Positions 1 through 10,174 of a DNA stretch of 64,000 bases are shown here, one piece after another (position 1 is the stretch's first letter; each line of letters starts with the position of its first letter). The stretch covers positions 1 through 64,000 of the forward strand of contig JAIBAN010000017.1 of the NCBI GenBank assembly GCA_019695185.1, read 5' to 3'. A program made the translations under genes and the position numbers. The notes beneath the pieces were generated by a model. It saw only the letters and a program-made list of their open reading frames with translations, was not told the DNA's origin and ran no database searches. This stretch comes from Blastocatellia bacterium (GTDB lineage Bacteria > Acidobacteriota > Blastocatellia > Chloracidobacteriales > Chloracidobacteriaceae).

Positions 1-388
1 GAAGGCGTGCCGTGCCGGTCAATGAACTTCTGATGACGAAAGACAAGGTTGCCGCAGGCGGTCCTGACTCGTTCTTTCAGGTTCAGTCGAGACCCGCTGA
101 AAAAAAGCAATCCCCAGTCAAGGGTTCCCCCAAACCCCTGAAAATCTGCCTGCCGCACAGGCCGCAGGCAGATTTCCCTGACCTGTACCACGCCTTGAAT
201 CATGGTTGAAAAGGCTCAACACAGCTTCCTTGCCAAGTCATCAGATATTATCCTGGAAAGAACCAGCAAGCGGATAATCACCCTCATTTGCCCAAAGGGG
301 AATTGTTCCTAATCATTCGTCCATCATTCCCAAGCCCTTCCAAAGCAAGCTATACTGGCATGTCCACCACATCCCTCCCGAGAATGCC
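1..388. other. Gene-free left edge upstream of the kinase
   Basis: No convincing coding region is visible. A 65-codon plus-strand frame near the start has no recognisable domain or ribosome-binding site. A TATACT hexamer near 350 could be a -10 element for the kinase gene, but no good -35 lies at the right distance. The segment may include the end of a gene outside the window. Confidence 0.4.
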
Positions 389-3300
389 ATGATAAGCCAC
401 CGCCAGGAAAAGTACATTTTGGAACGGGCCGTCGAGCGGGGGTTTTTGTCTCAAACCGATTACGACACGTTGGAAACCTATCTGGAAAACGAAGTAACGG
501 TGGCCAGTGTCCAATGGTCAGCAACAGTGGACCGGTTGCTTTCCGAAGGAAAACTGCTGGAAACCGATGTCAAAGCATGGCTGGCAAGCTTTGATGATGA
601 TGCACCCACCCTAATCGGACCTCAGCCCTCACCCAATGGATTTGAACTTTCCCTCGTAAAAAGCGAGACCCGCATCATCCATCACGCCACCCGCGAGGGG
701 CGAACAACTTCCACCCTCGCCGAAAAAAGAATTTTTCCGGTTGAAAACTGGGACCGCTATGAATTTGCCCAATTGCTCGGCGAGGGCGGCATGGGGCAGG
801 TCTTCAAGGCCCGCGACCTGCGGTTGGGCCGCATTGTCGCCCTCAAATTCATTCGGGGCAACAATCCCCGTTTTACTGAACGGTTTTTGCAGGAGGCTCG
901 TGCCCAGGCCCGCATCGCCCACGAAAATATCTGTAAGGTCTATGAGGTCGGCGAAGTCAATGACCTGCCCTACATTGCGATGGAATATATTGAAGGGGCC
1001 GGGGTCAAGGAACTGCGGGACCAGATGTCACTGGAACAGAAAGTCCGGGTCATTCGGGATGCTGCCGAAGCGCTCCACACCGCCCACCGGATTGGTGTCA
1101 TTCATCGGGACATCAAACCTGCCAATATCATGGTGGTGCGGGCTGAGGACGGAAGCTGGAAACCCTGCGTCATGGACTTTGGTCTGGCCCGCGATATGGA
1201 ATCACGGGGAGGACTGACCGAAACCGGCGCAATTATGGGAACGCCGTCCTATATGGCCCCGGAACAGGCACGGGGGGCGTCGGAAAATCTGGACCGGCGG
1301 ACCGATGTCTACAGCCTCGGTGCCACCCTGTACGACCTGCTGGCCGGCTGCCCCCCCTTTGAGGACGACAATGTGTTCAACACATTGATGAAGGTGATTG
1401 AAGAGGAACCGAAAGCCTTGCGGAAAATTGCCCGGACCATTCCGCAGGACCTCGAAACCATCACCATGAAGTGCCTCGAAAAAGAGCCCCACATGCGCTA
1501 TGAATCGGCCAAGGCGCTGGCGGACGACCTGCAACGATATCTGGATGGTGAACCGATTGAGGCGCAACAAACCACCCTTGTCTATTGGGCGGTCAAAAAA
1601 GCCAAGAAACATAAACCCCTGGTCATCACCATGGGCGTGGCAACCGTCCTGGTCCTGATGGCTGGCATTTTCGCTCTCTACACGTGGCTGAATGCGGCTG
1701 AACAGGCTCGACTGGCCCAGATTTTTGGCCAGGATGCCGAAAAAATCGAGGCTATTCTGCACCAGTCCTATATGTTGCCGCTCCATGACACCCGTAAGGA
1801 GCGAACCATGGTGCTGGCGCGGCTGGAAAACATCCGCACCCGCATGGAAGCAGCAGGAAACGTCAGCGAAGGTGCAGGAAACCTGGCGTTGGGGCGCGGC
1901 TATCTGGCCTTACAGGATTATGAACGGGCCCGCAAACACCTGGAACTGGCCTGGAACCGGGGCTATCGCAACCCGGATGTGGCCTATGCCCTGGGCCGGG
2001 TCCTGGGCAAGCTGTATCACAAGGAATTGGAAGAGGCGGAACATATTACCAATCGCCAGTTGCGTGAATTCCGCAAACAGCAAATTGAAAAACAATATGC
2101 TCAACCGGCCATGGATTATCTGAACCGGTACATTTCCACCAGCGGCAACAGTCAAATCGAGTCATCCCAGTTTGTGGAAAGCGAAATTGCCTTTTTCAAA
2201 AAGGATTATGCCCGCACGCTGGAAAAAGCCCAGGCAGCCTATGAGCAGATTCCCTGGCTGTATGAAGCACAAAAACTGCAGGGCGACGTGTTTATCGCCT
2301 TGGCCCGTGAACAACAGGAACGGGGCAGCTACGATGAAGCGCTGAAATATCTGGAGCGGGCCGGACAGTACTACGGCCAGGCAGCAGCCATCGGCCAAAG
2401 CGACGCCGCAATTTATATCGGTGAAGCCGAACGCTGGCTTCAGGCCATGGAAATTTTTGTCGTCAAGGAACTGCCGCTGGATGAAGTCTGCCCCAAAGCC
2501 CTTTCGGCCTGTGACCGGGCGATTACGGTCAACCCGGAAAATGGTGCGGCCTACAGCCAGAAAGCGAATGTCCTCTGCCGGTACGGCATTGGACTCAAAC
2601 AAATGGGGGCTGACCCGCGTGCCCCGCTGGAAAAATCCATCGCCCTGGCCCGTGAAGCACTGCGGTTTTCCCCCCAGGACTCACAAGCTTACTGGTGCAT
2701 GGGAACCGCTCTCCAGATGGAAGGCCGCTACGCCCTTGACCATGGGCAGGAACCATTGCCGTTCCTGAGCCGGGCGACCGAAAGCTACGAACAGGCACTC
2801 CGACTGAACCCAACCAATGTGTCGGCATCCAATAGCCTGGGCAATACCTTTTACCATCAGGGAGTGTATGAGTATGACAACGGACGCGACCCGCGCCCGC
2901 TGTTTGCCCAGGCCATCAAAGCCTATGAAGATGCCACCCGGAACAACTCTGCCTTTGCACTGGCGTACAATGGTTTGGGAAACACCTATGGAGTCCAGGC
3001 GGAGTATGAAATGGGGCATGGCCTGGACCCGCGTCAATCCCTCGATTTGTCCATTGCGTCCTACCTCAAGGCAATTGAACTGAACCCCGGCGAACCATCG
3101 GCCTATTTTAACCTGGGGCCAACCTATCGGACTCGCGGTGAATATGAAATGAATCATGGGCAGAACCCAACCACCTCGTTTGATTTGGCAATCGGGGTAT
3201 ATCAAAAAGCCCTGACCATTTCCCCCAATGCACAAAACGCCCTCAACAATCTGGGGAATGTCTATCTGAGCAAGGCGCTGTATGCCTATCTGCGGGGCGA

Positions 3301-3940
3301 AAACATGGACCCATGGCTGCAACAGGCGTTGCTGTACCTCAATAAATTATCCACTGGTGAGGTAACCGCCAACCGCTATAACAATCTGGCGCGAACTTCC
3401 CTGCTGCGGGCATTAAGGAAACTGGATGCGGGCCGGAACCCAGCCGAAGATTTGGTTCAGGTCCGCGCCTTGAGCGAAAAGGAACTGGCGGTTGATGCCC
3501 GGAGCTTCGGAGCGTTTGCGGTGCAGGCCCAGGCTGACCTGCTGGCCGCCCGGTGGGCCATCCAACAAAAACAAAATCCTATTGGGAATTTCAAACGGGC
3601 GGAACAGGAACTACAACGGGCGTTGGCCATCAATGCAGAGAGCGAACTGCTCTGGCAAATCAAAACGGAGCTTCAGGTCCGGAAAGCCGAATGGACGGCA
3701 ACCCGTGGCGGGGCCCTCCAGGAGGAAATCACCAACGGGCTTGAAGCCGCTGCAAAGCTCCTGCAACTGAATCCTCAAAATGCCGAAGGTTTTGCCTGGA
3801 AAGGAAAGCTTTTGCAAATCCAGGCCCGCAAGGAAACCAGTCTGACCGCTCAGGCCGACCTCAACCGGCAGGCCAATCAACTGCTCCACCAGGCTGTCAG
3901 CATTAACCCGCTGGTGGGCAAACTGGTGGGCCTGCGTTGA
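389..3940 (+). CDS. Membrane-anchored Ser/Thr protein kinase with TPR repeats
   Basis: This is an 1183-residue Hanks-type Ser/Thr kinase. A roughly 120-residue N-terminal segment of unknown function precedes the catalytic domain. Visible kinase motifs are the Gly-rich loop GEGGMG (about residues 131-136), the VALK lysine (K153), HRDIKPAN (catalytic D241), DFG (D263) and APEQ. All catalytic residues are present, so activity is expected. One transmembrane helix follows at about 410-432. The remaining 750 residues are Ala/Leu-rich helical pairs typical of tetratricopeptide repeats, several sharing a GxDPRxxL-type insert. The kinase would face the cytoplasm and the TPR part the periplasm. The gene stands alone, so substrates are unknown. 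The FHA protein at 39965 is a conceivable phosphothreonine reader, but that is speculation. Confidence 0.93.
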   Translation: MISHRQEKYILERAVERGFLSQTDYDTLETYLENEVTVASVQWSATVDRLLSEGKLLETDVKAWLASFDDDAPTLIGPQPSPNGFELSLVKSETRIIHHATREGRTTSTLAEKRIFPVENWDRYEFAQLLGEGGMGQVFKARDLRLGRIVALKFIRGNNPRFTERFLQEARAQARIAHENICKVYEVGEVNDLPYIAMEYIEGAGVKELRDQMSLEQKVRVIRDAAEALHTAHRIGVIHRDIKPANIMVVRAEDGSWKPCVMDFGLARDMESRGGLTETGAIMGTPSYMAPEQARGASENLDRRTDVYSLGATLYDLLAGCPPFEDDNVFNTLMKVIEEEPKALRKIARTIPQDLETITMKCLEKEPHMRYESAKALADDLQRYLDGEPIEAQQTTLVYWAVKKAKKHKPLVITMGVATVLVLMAGIFALYTWLNAAEQARLAQIFGQDAEKIEAILHQSYMLPLHDTRKERTMVLARLENIRTRMEAAGNVSEGAGNLALGRGYLALQDYERARKHLELAWNRGYRNPDVAYALGRVLGKLYHKELEEAEHITNRQLREFRKQQIEKQYAQPAMDYLNRYISTSGNSQIESSQFVESEIAFFKKDYARTLEKAQAAYEQIPWLYEAQKLQGDVFIALAREQQERGSYDEALKYLERAGQYYGQAAAIGQSDAAIYIGEAERWLQAMEIFVVKELPLDEVCPKALSACDRAITVNPENGAAYSQKANVLCRYGIGLKQMGADPRAPLEKSIALAREALRFSPQDSQAYWCMGTALQMEGRYALDHGQEPLPFLSRATESYEQALRLNPTNVSASNSLGNTFYHQGVYEYDNGRDPRPLFAQAIKAYEDATRNNSAFALAYNGLGNTYGVQAEYEMGHGLDPRQSLDLSIASYLKAIELNPGEPSAYFNLGPTYRTRGEYEMNHGQNPTTSFDLAIGVYQKALTISPNAQNALNNLGNVYLSKALYAYLRGENMDPWLQQALLYLNKLSTGEVTANRYNNLARTSLLRALRKLDAGRNPAEDLVQVRALSEKELAVDARSFGAFAVQAQADLLAARWAIQQKQNPIGNFKRAEQELQRALAINAESELLWQIKTELQVRKAEWTATRGGALQEEITNGLEAAAKLLQLNPQNAEGFAWKGKLLQIQARKETSLTAQADLNRQANQLLHQAVSINPLVGKLVGLR

Positions 3941-4133
3941 AGGTACTTACGATTTGCCCTTGAAAATCAGCCCTGAATTGCATCGCTTCAGGTTTTCACT
4001 TATTCTTGCGGGTCTTTTCTTAATCCACCTTTTTTCTTTGATGAGCCTTTTATTTGCCACCCTGACAACCGCCGGCTGCGGCTGAGTTTGTGATTCTATG
4101 GCAAATGTCACAAGGCAAGTCGCAAATGGAATT

Positions 4134-5759
4134 ATGTCTGCTGAAACAACGACCAAAACGCACCTTCAGGAACTTACCGACACCCTCCGCGAAGTTGAAG
4201 CCACCATCAAACTTGGCGGAGGTGCCAAGAAAATTGAACAACAACACAAGCAAGGCAAATTAACCGCCCGCGAACGGATTGCCGGGTTGCTGGACCCTGG
4301 CTCCTATTTTCAGGAAATCGGCATGCTGGTTGCCTACGACCAATATGACGGTCAGGCTCCGGCAGCCGGAGTCATAACTGGCATTGGCCGTTGTTGCGGG
4401 CGCGAAATCGTCGTAATTGCCAATGATGCCACGGTTAAAGCCGGTGCCTGGTGGCCCGAGACCATCACCAAAATGCTGCGGGCGCAGGAAGTTGCCATGC
4501 GGTGCCGGGTGCCGATTGTCTATCTGGTTGATTCGGCTGGCGTCAATCTTCCCTATCAGGGAGGCGTGTTTCCGGGACAGTACGGCGCAGCCCGGATTTT
4601 TCACTATAACTCACTCATGCGACGGCATTTGAAAGTTCCCCAACTGGCCGCAGTGATGGGGCAATGTGTGGCAGGAGGAGCATACCTGCCAGCGCTTTCG
4701 GATGTGATTGTGATGGTGCAGGGGACCAGTTTCATGGGTCTGGGCGGCCCCAATCTGGTCAAAGGTGCGACCGGTCAAACAATTGATGCGGAAACCCTGG
4801 GCGGAGCCCAGATGCACAACGAAATTTCCGGCGTGGCCCATTACCTGGAACCAAATGATACCGCCTGTCTGGAGCGCCTGCGGAAATTGATGGCGGAAAT
4901 CCCTCCGGCTCCCAAACCTCAGGTGGCGGTTGAGGAACCACGAGCCCCCAAACGTCCGGAAACCGATATTTATCAAATTCTCCCGGCGGACCATAAGCTG
5001 CCCTATGACATCCGGGCTGTGATTGACTGTCTGATTGATGAAGATTCCTTTGAGGAGTTTCAGGCTCATTATGCCAAGGAAGTCATTTGCGCCCATGTCA
5101 GTGTGCAAGGCATTCCGGTCGGGTTAATTATCAACCAGCGGGGATTGATTAAAGGCGCGAAAGGAAAACCACCCAAATTCGGGGGAATTTTTTATCGGGA
5201 AAGCGCGGAAAAAATCGCCTACTTCATTGAAACCTGCAACCGCCACCGAACGCCGCTCCTGTTTGTGCAGGATGTTTCCGGATTTATGGTCGGACCGGAT
5301 GCAGAACATTCAGGCATCATTCGCGCTGGAGCGCATTTTGTGGAAGCGATGTCCACGGCATCCGTGCCGCGCATTGTGCTGACGGTCAATCACGCCTCCG
5401 GGGCCGGGTATTATGCAATGGCCGGGCAGGGCTTTGACCCGGATTTCATCTTTTCCTGGCCGACTGGCCGAATGGGTGTGATGGAAGGCGATTCCGCCGT
5501 CATGGCACTCTTTTCAGCACAACTTGATAAATTGAAAAAAGAAGGCAAGGAACCCGACGAAGACCTGAAAGCCGAAATGGCACGGGTTCGAGCCACCTAC
5601 GAAGCCCAGTTGGATGCCAAATTTGCAGCAGCCCGTGGTTTTGTGGATGCTGTCATCACCCCGGAAGAAACCCGAACGGCATTGGAACTGGCTCTTCGAA
5701 CAGCCTTTAACAATCCCGGCTCTCACCTTGGACCGTTTGTTTTACCGGAAACAGAATAA
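4134..5759 (+). CDS. Acyl-CoA carboxylase, carboxyltransferase (beta) subunit
   Basis: The product belongs to the biotin-dependent carboxyltransferase family (crotonase fold, two halves) that moves a carboxyl group from carboxybiotin to an acyl-CoA. The segment with VDSAGVNLPYQGGVFPG, then VAGGAYLPALSDV and LGGAQMH, resembles methylcrotonyl-CoA carboxylase beta more than the propionyl-CoA enzyme. The second half has the ASGAGYYAMAGQGFDPDF stretch. Length is 541 residues from this ATG, usual for the family. An in-frame ATG at 4098 would add 12 residues; neither has a strong Shine-Dalgarno. No biotin carboxylase or biotin carrier gene lies beside it, so the partner must be encoded elsewhere. 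Substrate assignment (methylcrotonyl or similar branched acyl-CoA) is tentative. Confidence 0.9.
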   Translation: MSAETTTKTHLQELTDTLREVEATIKLGGGAKKIEQQHKQGKLTARERIAGLLDPGSYFQEIGMLVAYDQYDGQAPAAGVITGIGRCCGREIVVIANDATVKAGAWWPETITKMLRAQEVAMRCRVPIVYLVDSAGVNLPYQGGVFPGQYGAARIFHYNSLMRRHLKVPQLAAVMGQCVAGGAYLPALSDVIVMVQGTSFMGLGGPNLVKGATGQTIDAETLGGAQMHNEISGVAHYLEPNDTACLERLRKLMAEIPPAPKPQVAVEEPRAPKRPETDIYQILPADHKLPYDIRAVIDCLIDEDSFEEFQAHYAKEVICAHVSVQGIPVGLIINQRGLIKGAKGKPPKFGGIFYRESAEKIAYFIETCNRHRTPLLFVQDVSGFMVGPDAEHSGIIRAGAHFVEAMSTASVPRIVLTVNHASGAGYYAMAGQGFDPDFIFSWPTGRMGVMEGDSAVMALFSAQLDKLKKEGKEPDEDLKAEMARVRATYEAQLDAKFAAARGFVDAVITPEETRTALELALRTAFNNPGSHLGPFVLPETE

Positions 5760-5775
5760 CCATGGCCGAGGACCG

Positions 5776-5936
5776 AAGGCTGAGGAGAGGACTGAGGACT
5801 GAGGACTGAGGAAAACTTAGAATTGAGGAATAAGGAGAACTTCTGTTTGTTCCAAACTTCAAGCCTTACCATGGCGGTCAGCTTTAGGTTTAGCCATAGC
5901 CCTGATGTTTGGTCACCCCTCAGTCCTCAGCCCTGT
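5776..5936. repeat. Paired heptamer array (GGACTGA)n / (TCAGTCC)n
   Basis: The left arm at about 5782-5812 holds about three GGACTGA copies. The right arm at about 5917-5936 carries the opposite orientation. The pair sits between the convergent ends of the carboxyltransferase and HD-GYP genes, and the right arm overlaps the stop codon of the latter. A hairpin or bidirectional terminator role is inferred. Confidence 0.75.
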
Positions 5937-6928
5937 GAGAAAGATCGTTCCAGCGATTCGATAAAGTATTCGACCACATCAGCGTCAAAGTGGGTGCCGG
6001 ATTCCAGTCGGAGATGATCAATCGCTTCTTCTTTGGTCATGGCACTGCGGTACGGACGGCCTGAGGTCATGGCTTCGAAAGCATCAATGACCGCCAAAAT
6101 CCGCGCCCCCAGCGGGATTTCCTCGGCGGTCAACCCTTTGGGATACCCGGTTCCGTCAATCCGTTCATGATGGCAGGCCACCAGTGCTGCCACGTCCTGG
6201 AGTTGTGGGATTTTTTGCAGAATCGCCACCCCGTACTCAACATGGTTACGGATTTCCGCCACTTGAACCGAGTCCAATCTACCCGAAAAATTGATCAATT
6301 CATCCGAAAGTTTGACCTTGCCAATGTCATGCAACATGGCAGCCAAACGAAGAGTTTCGGTTTCCTGTGGATCCATCCGATATTCGTGAGCCAAGGCCAG
6401 GGCACAATTTTGCAAAAGGCCCGTGTTTTCTTTCAGGTATGGATTTTGGGCAATGGCTTCCAAGGTTACCTGAATCGCACCAAGATAAGCTCCGCGAGTG
6501 TTTTCCAGGGTCTGGCGGGCCTGTTTTTGCACTTCCCAGGTGATCAGGGTGTTTTCAATGATATTGAGCAGTTCCCGATGACCGAACGGCTTGCTCAAAT
6601 AGGCAGCCAGCCCTGATTCCAGCAAATCACGCCGTTCAGTGTCGTTATCACTTTTGGCGGTCAGCATTAAGACCGGGATATCCCGAATGGCTGCATAGGG
6701 TGGATCGTTGCGAAGGTGACGGAAAACCTCCGGTCCGCTCATGCCGGGCATCATGTAATCCAGAATCACCAAATCAGGCGGCACTTCAAGCAACATTCTC
6801 AATGCCTCATCGCCATTGGTCGCCAACGAACAGGAATGTCCTGCCCGCTCCAAAACGACCTTTCCGAGTTGGGTCATGGCAGGCTCGTCATCGACGAACA
6901 AAATCCGTCGTGGCAAGGGTTTTGTCAT
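5927..6928 (-). CDS. Response regulator with HD-GYP output (c-di-GMP phosphodiesterase type)
   Basis: The 333-residue protein has an N-terminal REC domain (VDDEP near residue 13; phosphoacceptor Asp in LVILDYMMPG near 56). A linker leads to an HD-GYP domain with HDIGK, HHERIDGTGYP and DAFEAMTSGRPYR. HD-GYP proteins hydrolyse c-di-GMP, and this arrangement matches the RpfG class. The signature is intact, so activity is plausible. It lies 96 bp downstream of, and in the same direction as, the GAF/PAS/HisKA-like gene at 7025-9172, so the two probably form one operon. The last codons and stop lie inside a heptamer repeat array. Confidence 0.92.
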   Translation of the reverse strand: MTKPLPRRILFVDDEPAMTQLGKVVLERAGHSCSLATNGDEALRMLLEVPPDLVILDYMMPGMSGPEVFRHLRNDPPYAAIRDIPVLMLTAKSDNDTERRDLLESGLAAYLSKPFGHRELLNIIENTLITWEVQKQARQTLENTRGAYLGAIQVTLEAIAQNPYLKENTGLLQNCALALAHEYRMDPQETETLRLAAMLHDIGKVKLSDELINFSGRLDSVQVAEIRNHVEYGVAILQKIPQLQDVAALVACHHERIDGTGYPKGLTAEEIPLGARILAVIDAFEAMTSGRPYRSAMTKEEAIDHLRLESGTHFDADVVEYFIESLERSFSQG

Positions 6929-7024
6929 AGGTCCTCAAAAAGAAGAGAAAGTACGGTGGAATTTTGTTGTTCTGTGAAGGTTCCGCCACCAGGAGGTGCG
7001 GCCCTACTTTGACCCAAATGAAAG

Positions 7025-9172
7025 TCAGGATTCAAGTGGGAAAAGCGTGTCAAGTATCTGCGACATAGCTCTTGCGTGATGTTCAATATTGCGAAACATT
7101 TCAAATTGTTGCGGATTCATCTGGCCGTACTCGCCCCGGTGGAGCAACTCGGCAAATCCGAGCACCATGAGAAGTGAACTGCGCAAACTGGCGATCTGTT
7201 CCGGAGGTACGCTGTAACCGGTTGCCGGCGGGGCGGAAGCCGCTGCAAAAAGGTCTGCCCTGGCGGCATCCAGTTCCTGCCGTACGACTGCCAACTCAGC
7301 AGCCATGGCCACCAACTGTTGTTGGGCCAGTTGCCCTGCCGCACTGTCGCGCTGGCCCACATCGCGCAGGGAAATCAGCCGTCCGCCTGAAAATTCAACC
7401 GTCTCAGGGGTTTCAAAGGCCGGCAATTTGATGGCGGACACCCTGGCCTGAATGGAACTGCCATCCGGAGTTTGAATTTTGGTTTCAATTACCTGATCTT
7501 CCTGGGAAGCTTCCAGTTGCTCCCATAATCCGGCATTGACGTAACCTGGTCCCCGTCCAATTTCCCCAAGCGTACAATGTGTCAACTCCCCATTAAAACA
7601 GCCCGTCACAAACTCAGCCATTGGATTTCCAAATCTGGTTTGCTGATACTGATTGGTGATGATGAGGGCTTCGTCCAATTGCCATAAAACCTGCCGGGCG
7701 ACGACCGCAGGGATGTCCCCAGGGCTGGATTCCTCGACGACCAGGGCATCAGGTGAAGGCTGTCTGAGCGCATCAATATGAGCCAGGGCGAGCCGAACGG
7801 TTCCAGCCAACATTTCAGCCAAATCATGGGCTTCCGGAATTGGCCGTTGAGCGTCAAACCATTGAACACATACCACAATCCGCCAGGGGGGCGTCAGAGT
7901 GGGACGCAGGTACCACTCAACTGGGGCTGCCTGCTGGGCTGGCAAAAAGGAGAACCCCACGGGAAGTTCCGCCACAGGTCCCCCCCCCTGAACATCCAAC
8001 CGGTCCGAAAAATCGGCAGGCAAACTTGAACCCAGCATGGGATGGTCGTTTTGCATTTGGGAAAATTCGGCAAATACCGGTTGCGGCAGATTGCTTTCAT
8101 CAAACAAAATGACAAAGGTCCGGGAGGCATCCAACACCTCACAGGTAACTCCAACCACCAAGTCAGCCAAAACACCAGTGGAGGTGACCCCATGCAGACT
8201 GGAGGCAAACTCGGCCAGAGCTTGTAAGCGTGAGCCAATTGAAACACGGGGTGCTCCGGTAGGTGAATTGAACGAAACCGGTGCAGGGGCCTGAAGTTGA
8301 GGCTCCTGTTGCAATGGTGGCATGACCGGAGCTGGCAGCGGAACAACCTCCCGTTTGGGTGCCAAGGGCGGAGGGGGCTCTGGACTAAATACATCCCGAC
8401 CAATTGGAGTTGGCTGTAACGAAGGTGGGGGAGCAAACGGAGGCGGAGCCGGTGGAATTGGCGGCAACGGTGGCGGCGGCTGTAACGATTGCGGTGGAGT
8501 AAACGGTGGTGGAACCGACGGGACCGGTGGCGGTAACGGCGGTGGCGGCGGTGCCAGAAAACCAGGAGGGGGGGGCACAGGTGGCATGGCTTTCGATAAC
8601 GGAGGGGTTGGCATAAACCAACTTTCTCCCTGGTCAGCCAATGACACTGGTTGTTTCGGCGGAAGCGGAAACCCAGGCAATGGAGCCTGTTTACGGGCAA
8701 TGGCCGCCAATGGGGTTTCCGTATCAAAATCCCCCATATCAAATTCAGGGAATGTGGTCGGCGGTTCAATCACAACATTTTCTGCCCCAAGGGAAGTGTG
8801 TTTTTCTCCTACGGCAGGGGCTCCAGGCCCAAGGTCCAATGAAAGGTCAACTATCGGCAGCGATTTGGGAGTCGGAATTTCCTGATGTGGTGGAGTTGAG
8901 ACAGGTGTATTGACTGGGCTTTGCGAGTCTTCCCGCGAATCACGGTCACGGGGACGTTCCGAGCGTGGTGCGCCAACGCCAAGCAGGGTTTGAACCACGG
9001 GCGCAGTATTGGAGCTTCCCCGTGGAACCAATGACCGTTCAGCCTGCGCAACGACATCCGCCACCTCAACCGGCGGCAGATCATCGTCGTCGTCAGGCTT
9101 CCCTTTCGGAGTCAAGGATCCGTCGGATGCCGGTTTGCGGCGGAAGGCGTCAACAAAGTCGCGGAGTTTCAT
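7025..9172 (-). CDS. Pro-rich GAF/PAS protein with degenerate HisKA C-terminus
   Basis: From the ATG at 9172 the protein has 715 residues, beginning MKLRDFVDAFRRKP. An upstream in-frame start at 9256 adds residues that do not look natural. The first third is acidic and low-complexity, followed by a long polyproline block (about residues 195-285). A GAF-like segment (RLQALAEFASSLHG...) and a PAS-like segment (LWQLDEALIITNQYQQTRFGNPM) follow. The last 55 residues align by eye with a HisKA dimerisation helix (LRSSLLMVLGFAELLHRGEYG), but Ala replaces the phosphoacceptor His and no HATPase domain follows. It therefore cannot be a conventional kinase. It may be a sensor or scaffold for the HD-GYP regulator downstream. 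Confidence 0.8.
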   Translation of the reverse strand: MKLRDFVDAFRRKPASDGSLTPKGKPDDDDDLPPVEVADVVAQAERSLVPRGSSNTAPVVQTLLGVGAPRSERPRDRDSREDSQSPVNTPVSTPPHQEIPTPKSLPIVDLSLDLGPGAPAVGEKHTSLGAENVVIEPPTTFPEFDMGDFDTETPLAAIARKQAPLPGFPLPPKQPVSLADQGESWFMPTPPLSKAMPPVPPPPGFLAPPPPPLPPPVPSVPPPFTPPQSLQPPPPLPPIPPAPPPFAPPPSLQPTPIGRDVFSPEPPPPLAPKREVVPLPAPVMPPLQQEPQLQAPAPVSFNSPTGAPRVSIGSRLQALAEFASSLHGVTSTGVLADLVVGVTCEVLDASRTFVILFDESNLPQPVFAEFSQMQNDHPMLGSSLPADFSDRLDVQGGGPVAELPVGFSFLPAQQAAPVEWYLRPTLTPPWRIVVCVQWFDAQRPIPEAHDLAEMLAGTVRLALAHIDALRQPSPDALVVEESSPGDIPAVVARQVLWQLDEALIITNQYQQTRFGNPMAEFVTGCFNGELTHCTLGEIGRGPGYVNAGLWEQLEASQEDQVIETKIQTPDGSSIQARVSAIKLPAFETPETVEFSGGRLISLRDVGQRDSAAGQLAQQQLVAMAAELAVVRQELDAARADLFAAASAPPATGYSVPPEQIASLRSSLLMVLGFAELLHRGEYGQMNPQQFEMFRNIEHHARAMSQILDTLFPLES

Positions 9173-9569
9173 GGTGATGCCGAAACTTTCAGAAAGCGCG
9201 ACCGAGCGCCGCGCACAACAGAGGGTTTTCTCCGGCAGCATGCACACATATGCCAAAATTCTATGCTATAGTGCCCGCTGCATTTTTAGCCGGAAACAAT
9301 CTACAGTCACCAAACCCTTGATCGCCAAACCAACCCCAGCGACTTCCGGTTTCCTCCGATGACTGAAACTGCCGTTCCTTGCTTTTTGCAAGTCACGGTT
9401 GTTCCACAGGCAAAACCAGGTAATCGTATGTGGGATATTGGCCAGATTCGTCTTTTGACAACAGATAGGCTCAAGTATAGTCGAAACGGACCTGAAGTCA
9501 CAAGCCGCCGAAAGGTTCGCAGAGGTTCTAGTTTCCGCTGAAATCGATTTGTTTAGGAGAAAATAAATT

Positions 9570-10037
9570 ATGAATGTCAAACAGAAGCTCGAAGAAGAAG
9601 TTCGTAAACTGGAACAGGAACTCAAAGTCGAACTTCCTCGTGAATTGCAACGCGCTGCCGCCCACGGCGACCTCCGCGAAAACGGTGAATACCACGCAGC
9701 CAGAGAACGGCAAAGCTATGTTTTGGCCAAACTTGGTGCGCTCCACCAACGTCTGGCAGCTCTTTCGCTCGTCAACTTTGATGCCCTGCCACATGACCGT
9801 GCCGCTTATGGATCCACGCTGGTCGTCCTTGATTTGGACAAGGATGTGGAATACACCTATCGGTTGGTCACTCCTGAAGAAGTTGACGTGGCCAATGGAC
9901 TCATTTCAACGACTTCCCCGCTCGGACGGGGTTTTATGGGTAAACAGGAAGGCGACGAAGTGGTGGTGCAAACCCCGCAGGGGAAGCGCAGCTTTGAGGT
10001 ACTGAAATTAAAAACCATTCACAGCTCTGAGGACTAG
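9570..10037 (+). CDS. GreA/GreB-family transcription elongation factor
   Basis: The 155-residue protein has the N-terminal antiparallel coiled coil with the Gre tip motif GDLRENGEYHAARE, containing the acidic residues that reach the RNA polymerase secondary channel. A C-terminal FKBP-like domain contains TSPLGRGFMGKQEGDEV. Gre factors stimulate transcript cleavage in backtracked polymerase. AGGAG lies 8-12 bp before the ATG. A good Rho-independent terminator follows at 10175. It differs enough from textbook GreA (shortened loop, LISTTSPLGRG) that GreA versus a Gre paralogue is not decided here. Confidence 0.92.
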   Translation: MNVKQKLEEEVRKLEQELKVELPRELQRAAAHGDLRENGEYHAARERQSYVLAKLGALHQRLAALSLVNFDALPHDRAAYGSTLVVLDLDKDVEYTYRLVTPEEVDVANGLISTTSPLGRGFMGKQEGDEVVVQTPQGKRSFEVLKLKTIHSSED

Positions 10038-10045
10038 GTTTGAAT

Positions 10046-10136
10046 TTTGCGTTCTGACATTTTGAGTTCTTAGCTCAGGTAACAGGAAAAAACCAAATGA
10101 GGGAACTCAAAACCTGAAAGTCAAAACTCAACCTTC
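10046..10136. repeat. Degenerate inverted repeat after the gre gene
   Basis: A segment containing GTTCTGACATTTTGAGTTCT faces GAACTCAAAACCTGAAAGTC and further AACTCA units in opposite orientation. It looks like a decayed member of the paired-heptamer family seen elsewhere in this window. Confidence 0.4.
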
Positions 10137-10174
10137 GAGAAATCCAACCCCATCCCTTTCAATGGCATCACCAC

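Noticed and set aside
344-360. TATACT as a kinase promoter
   Set aside because: No acceptable -35 at 16-18 bp.
8322-8885. Gly-rich plus-strand frame
   Set aside because: Exact antisense of the polyproline region (CCx codons read as GGx).
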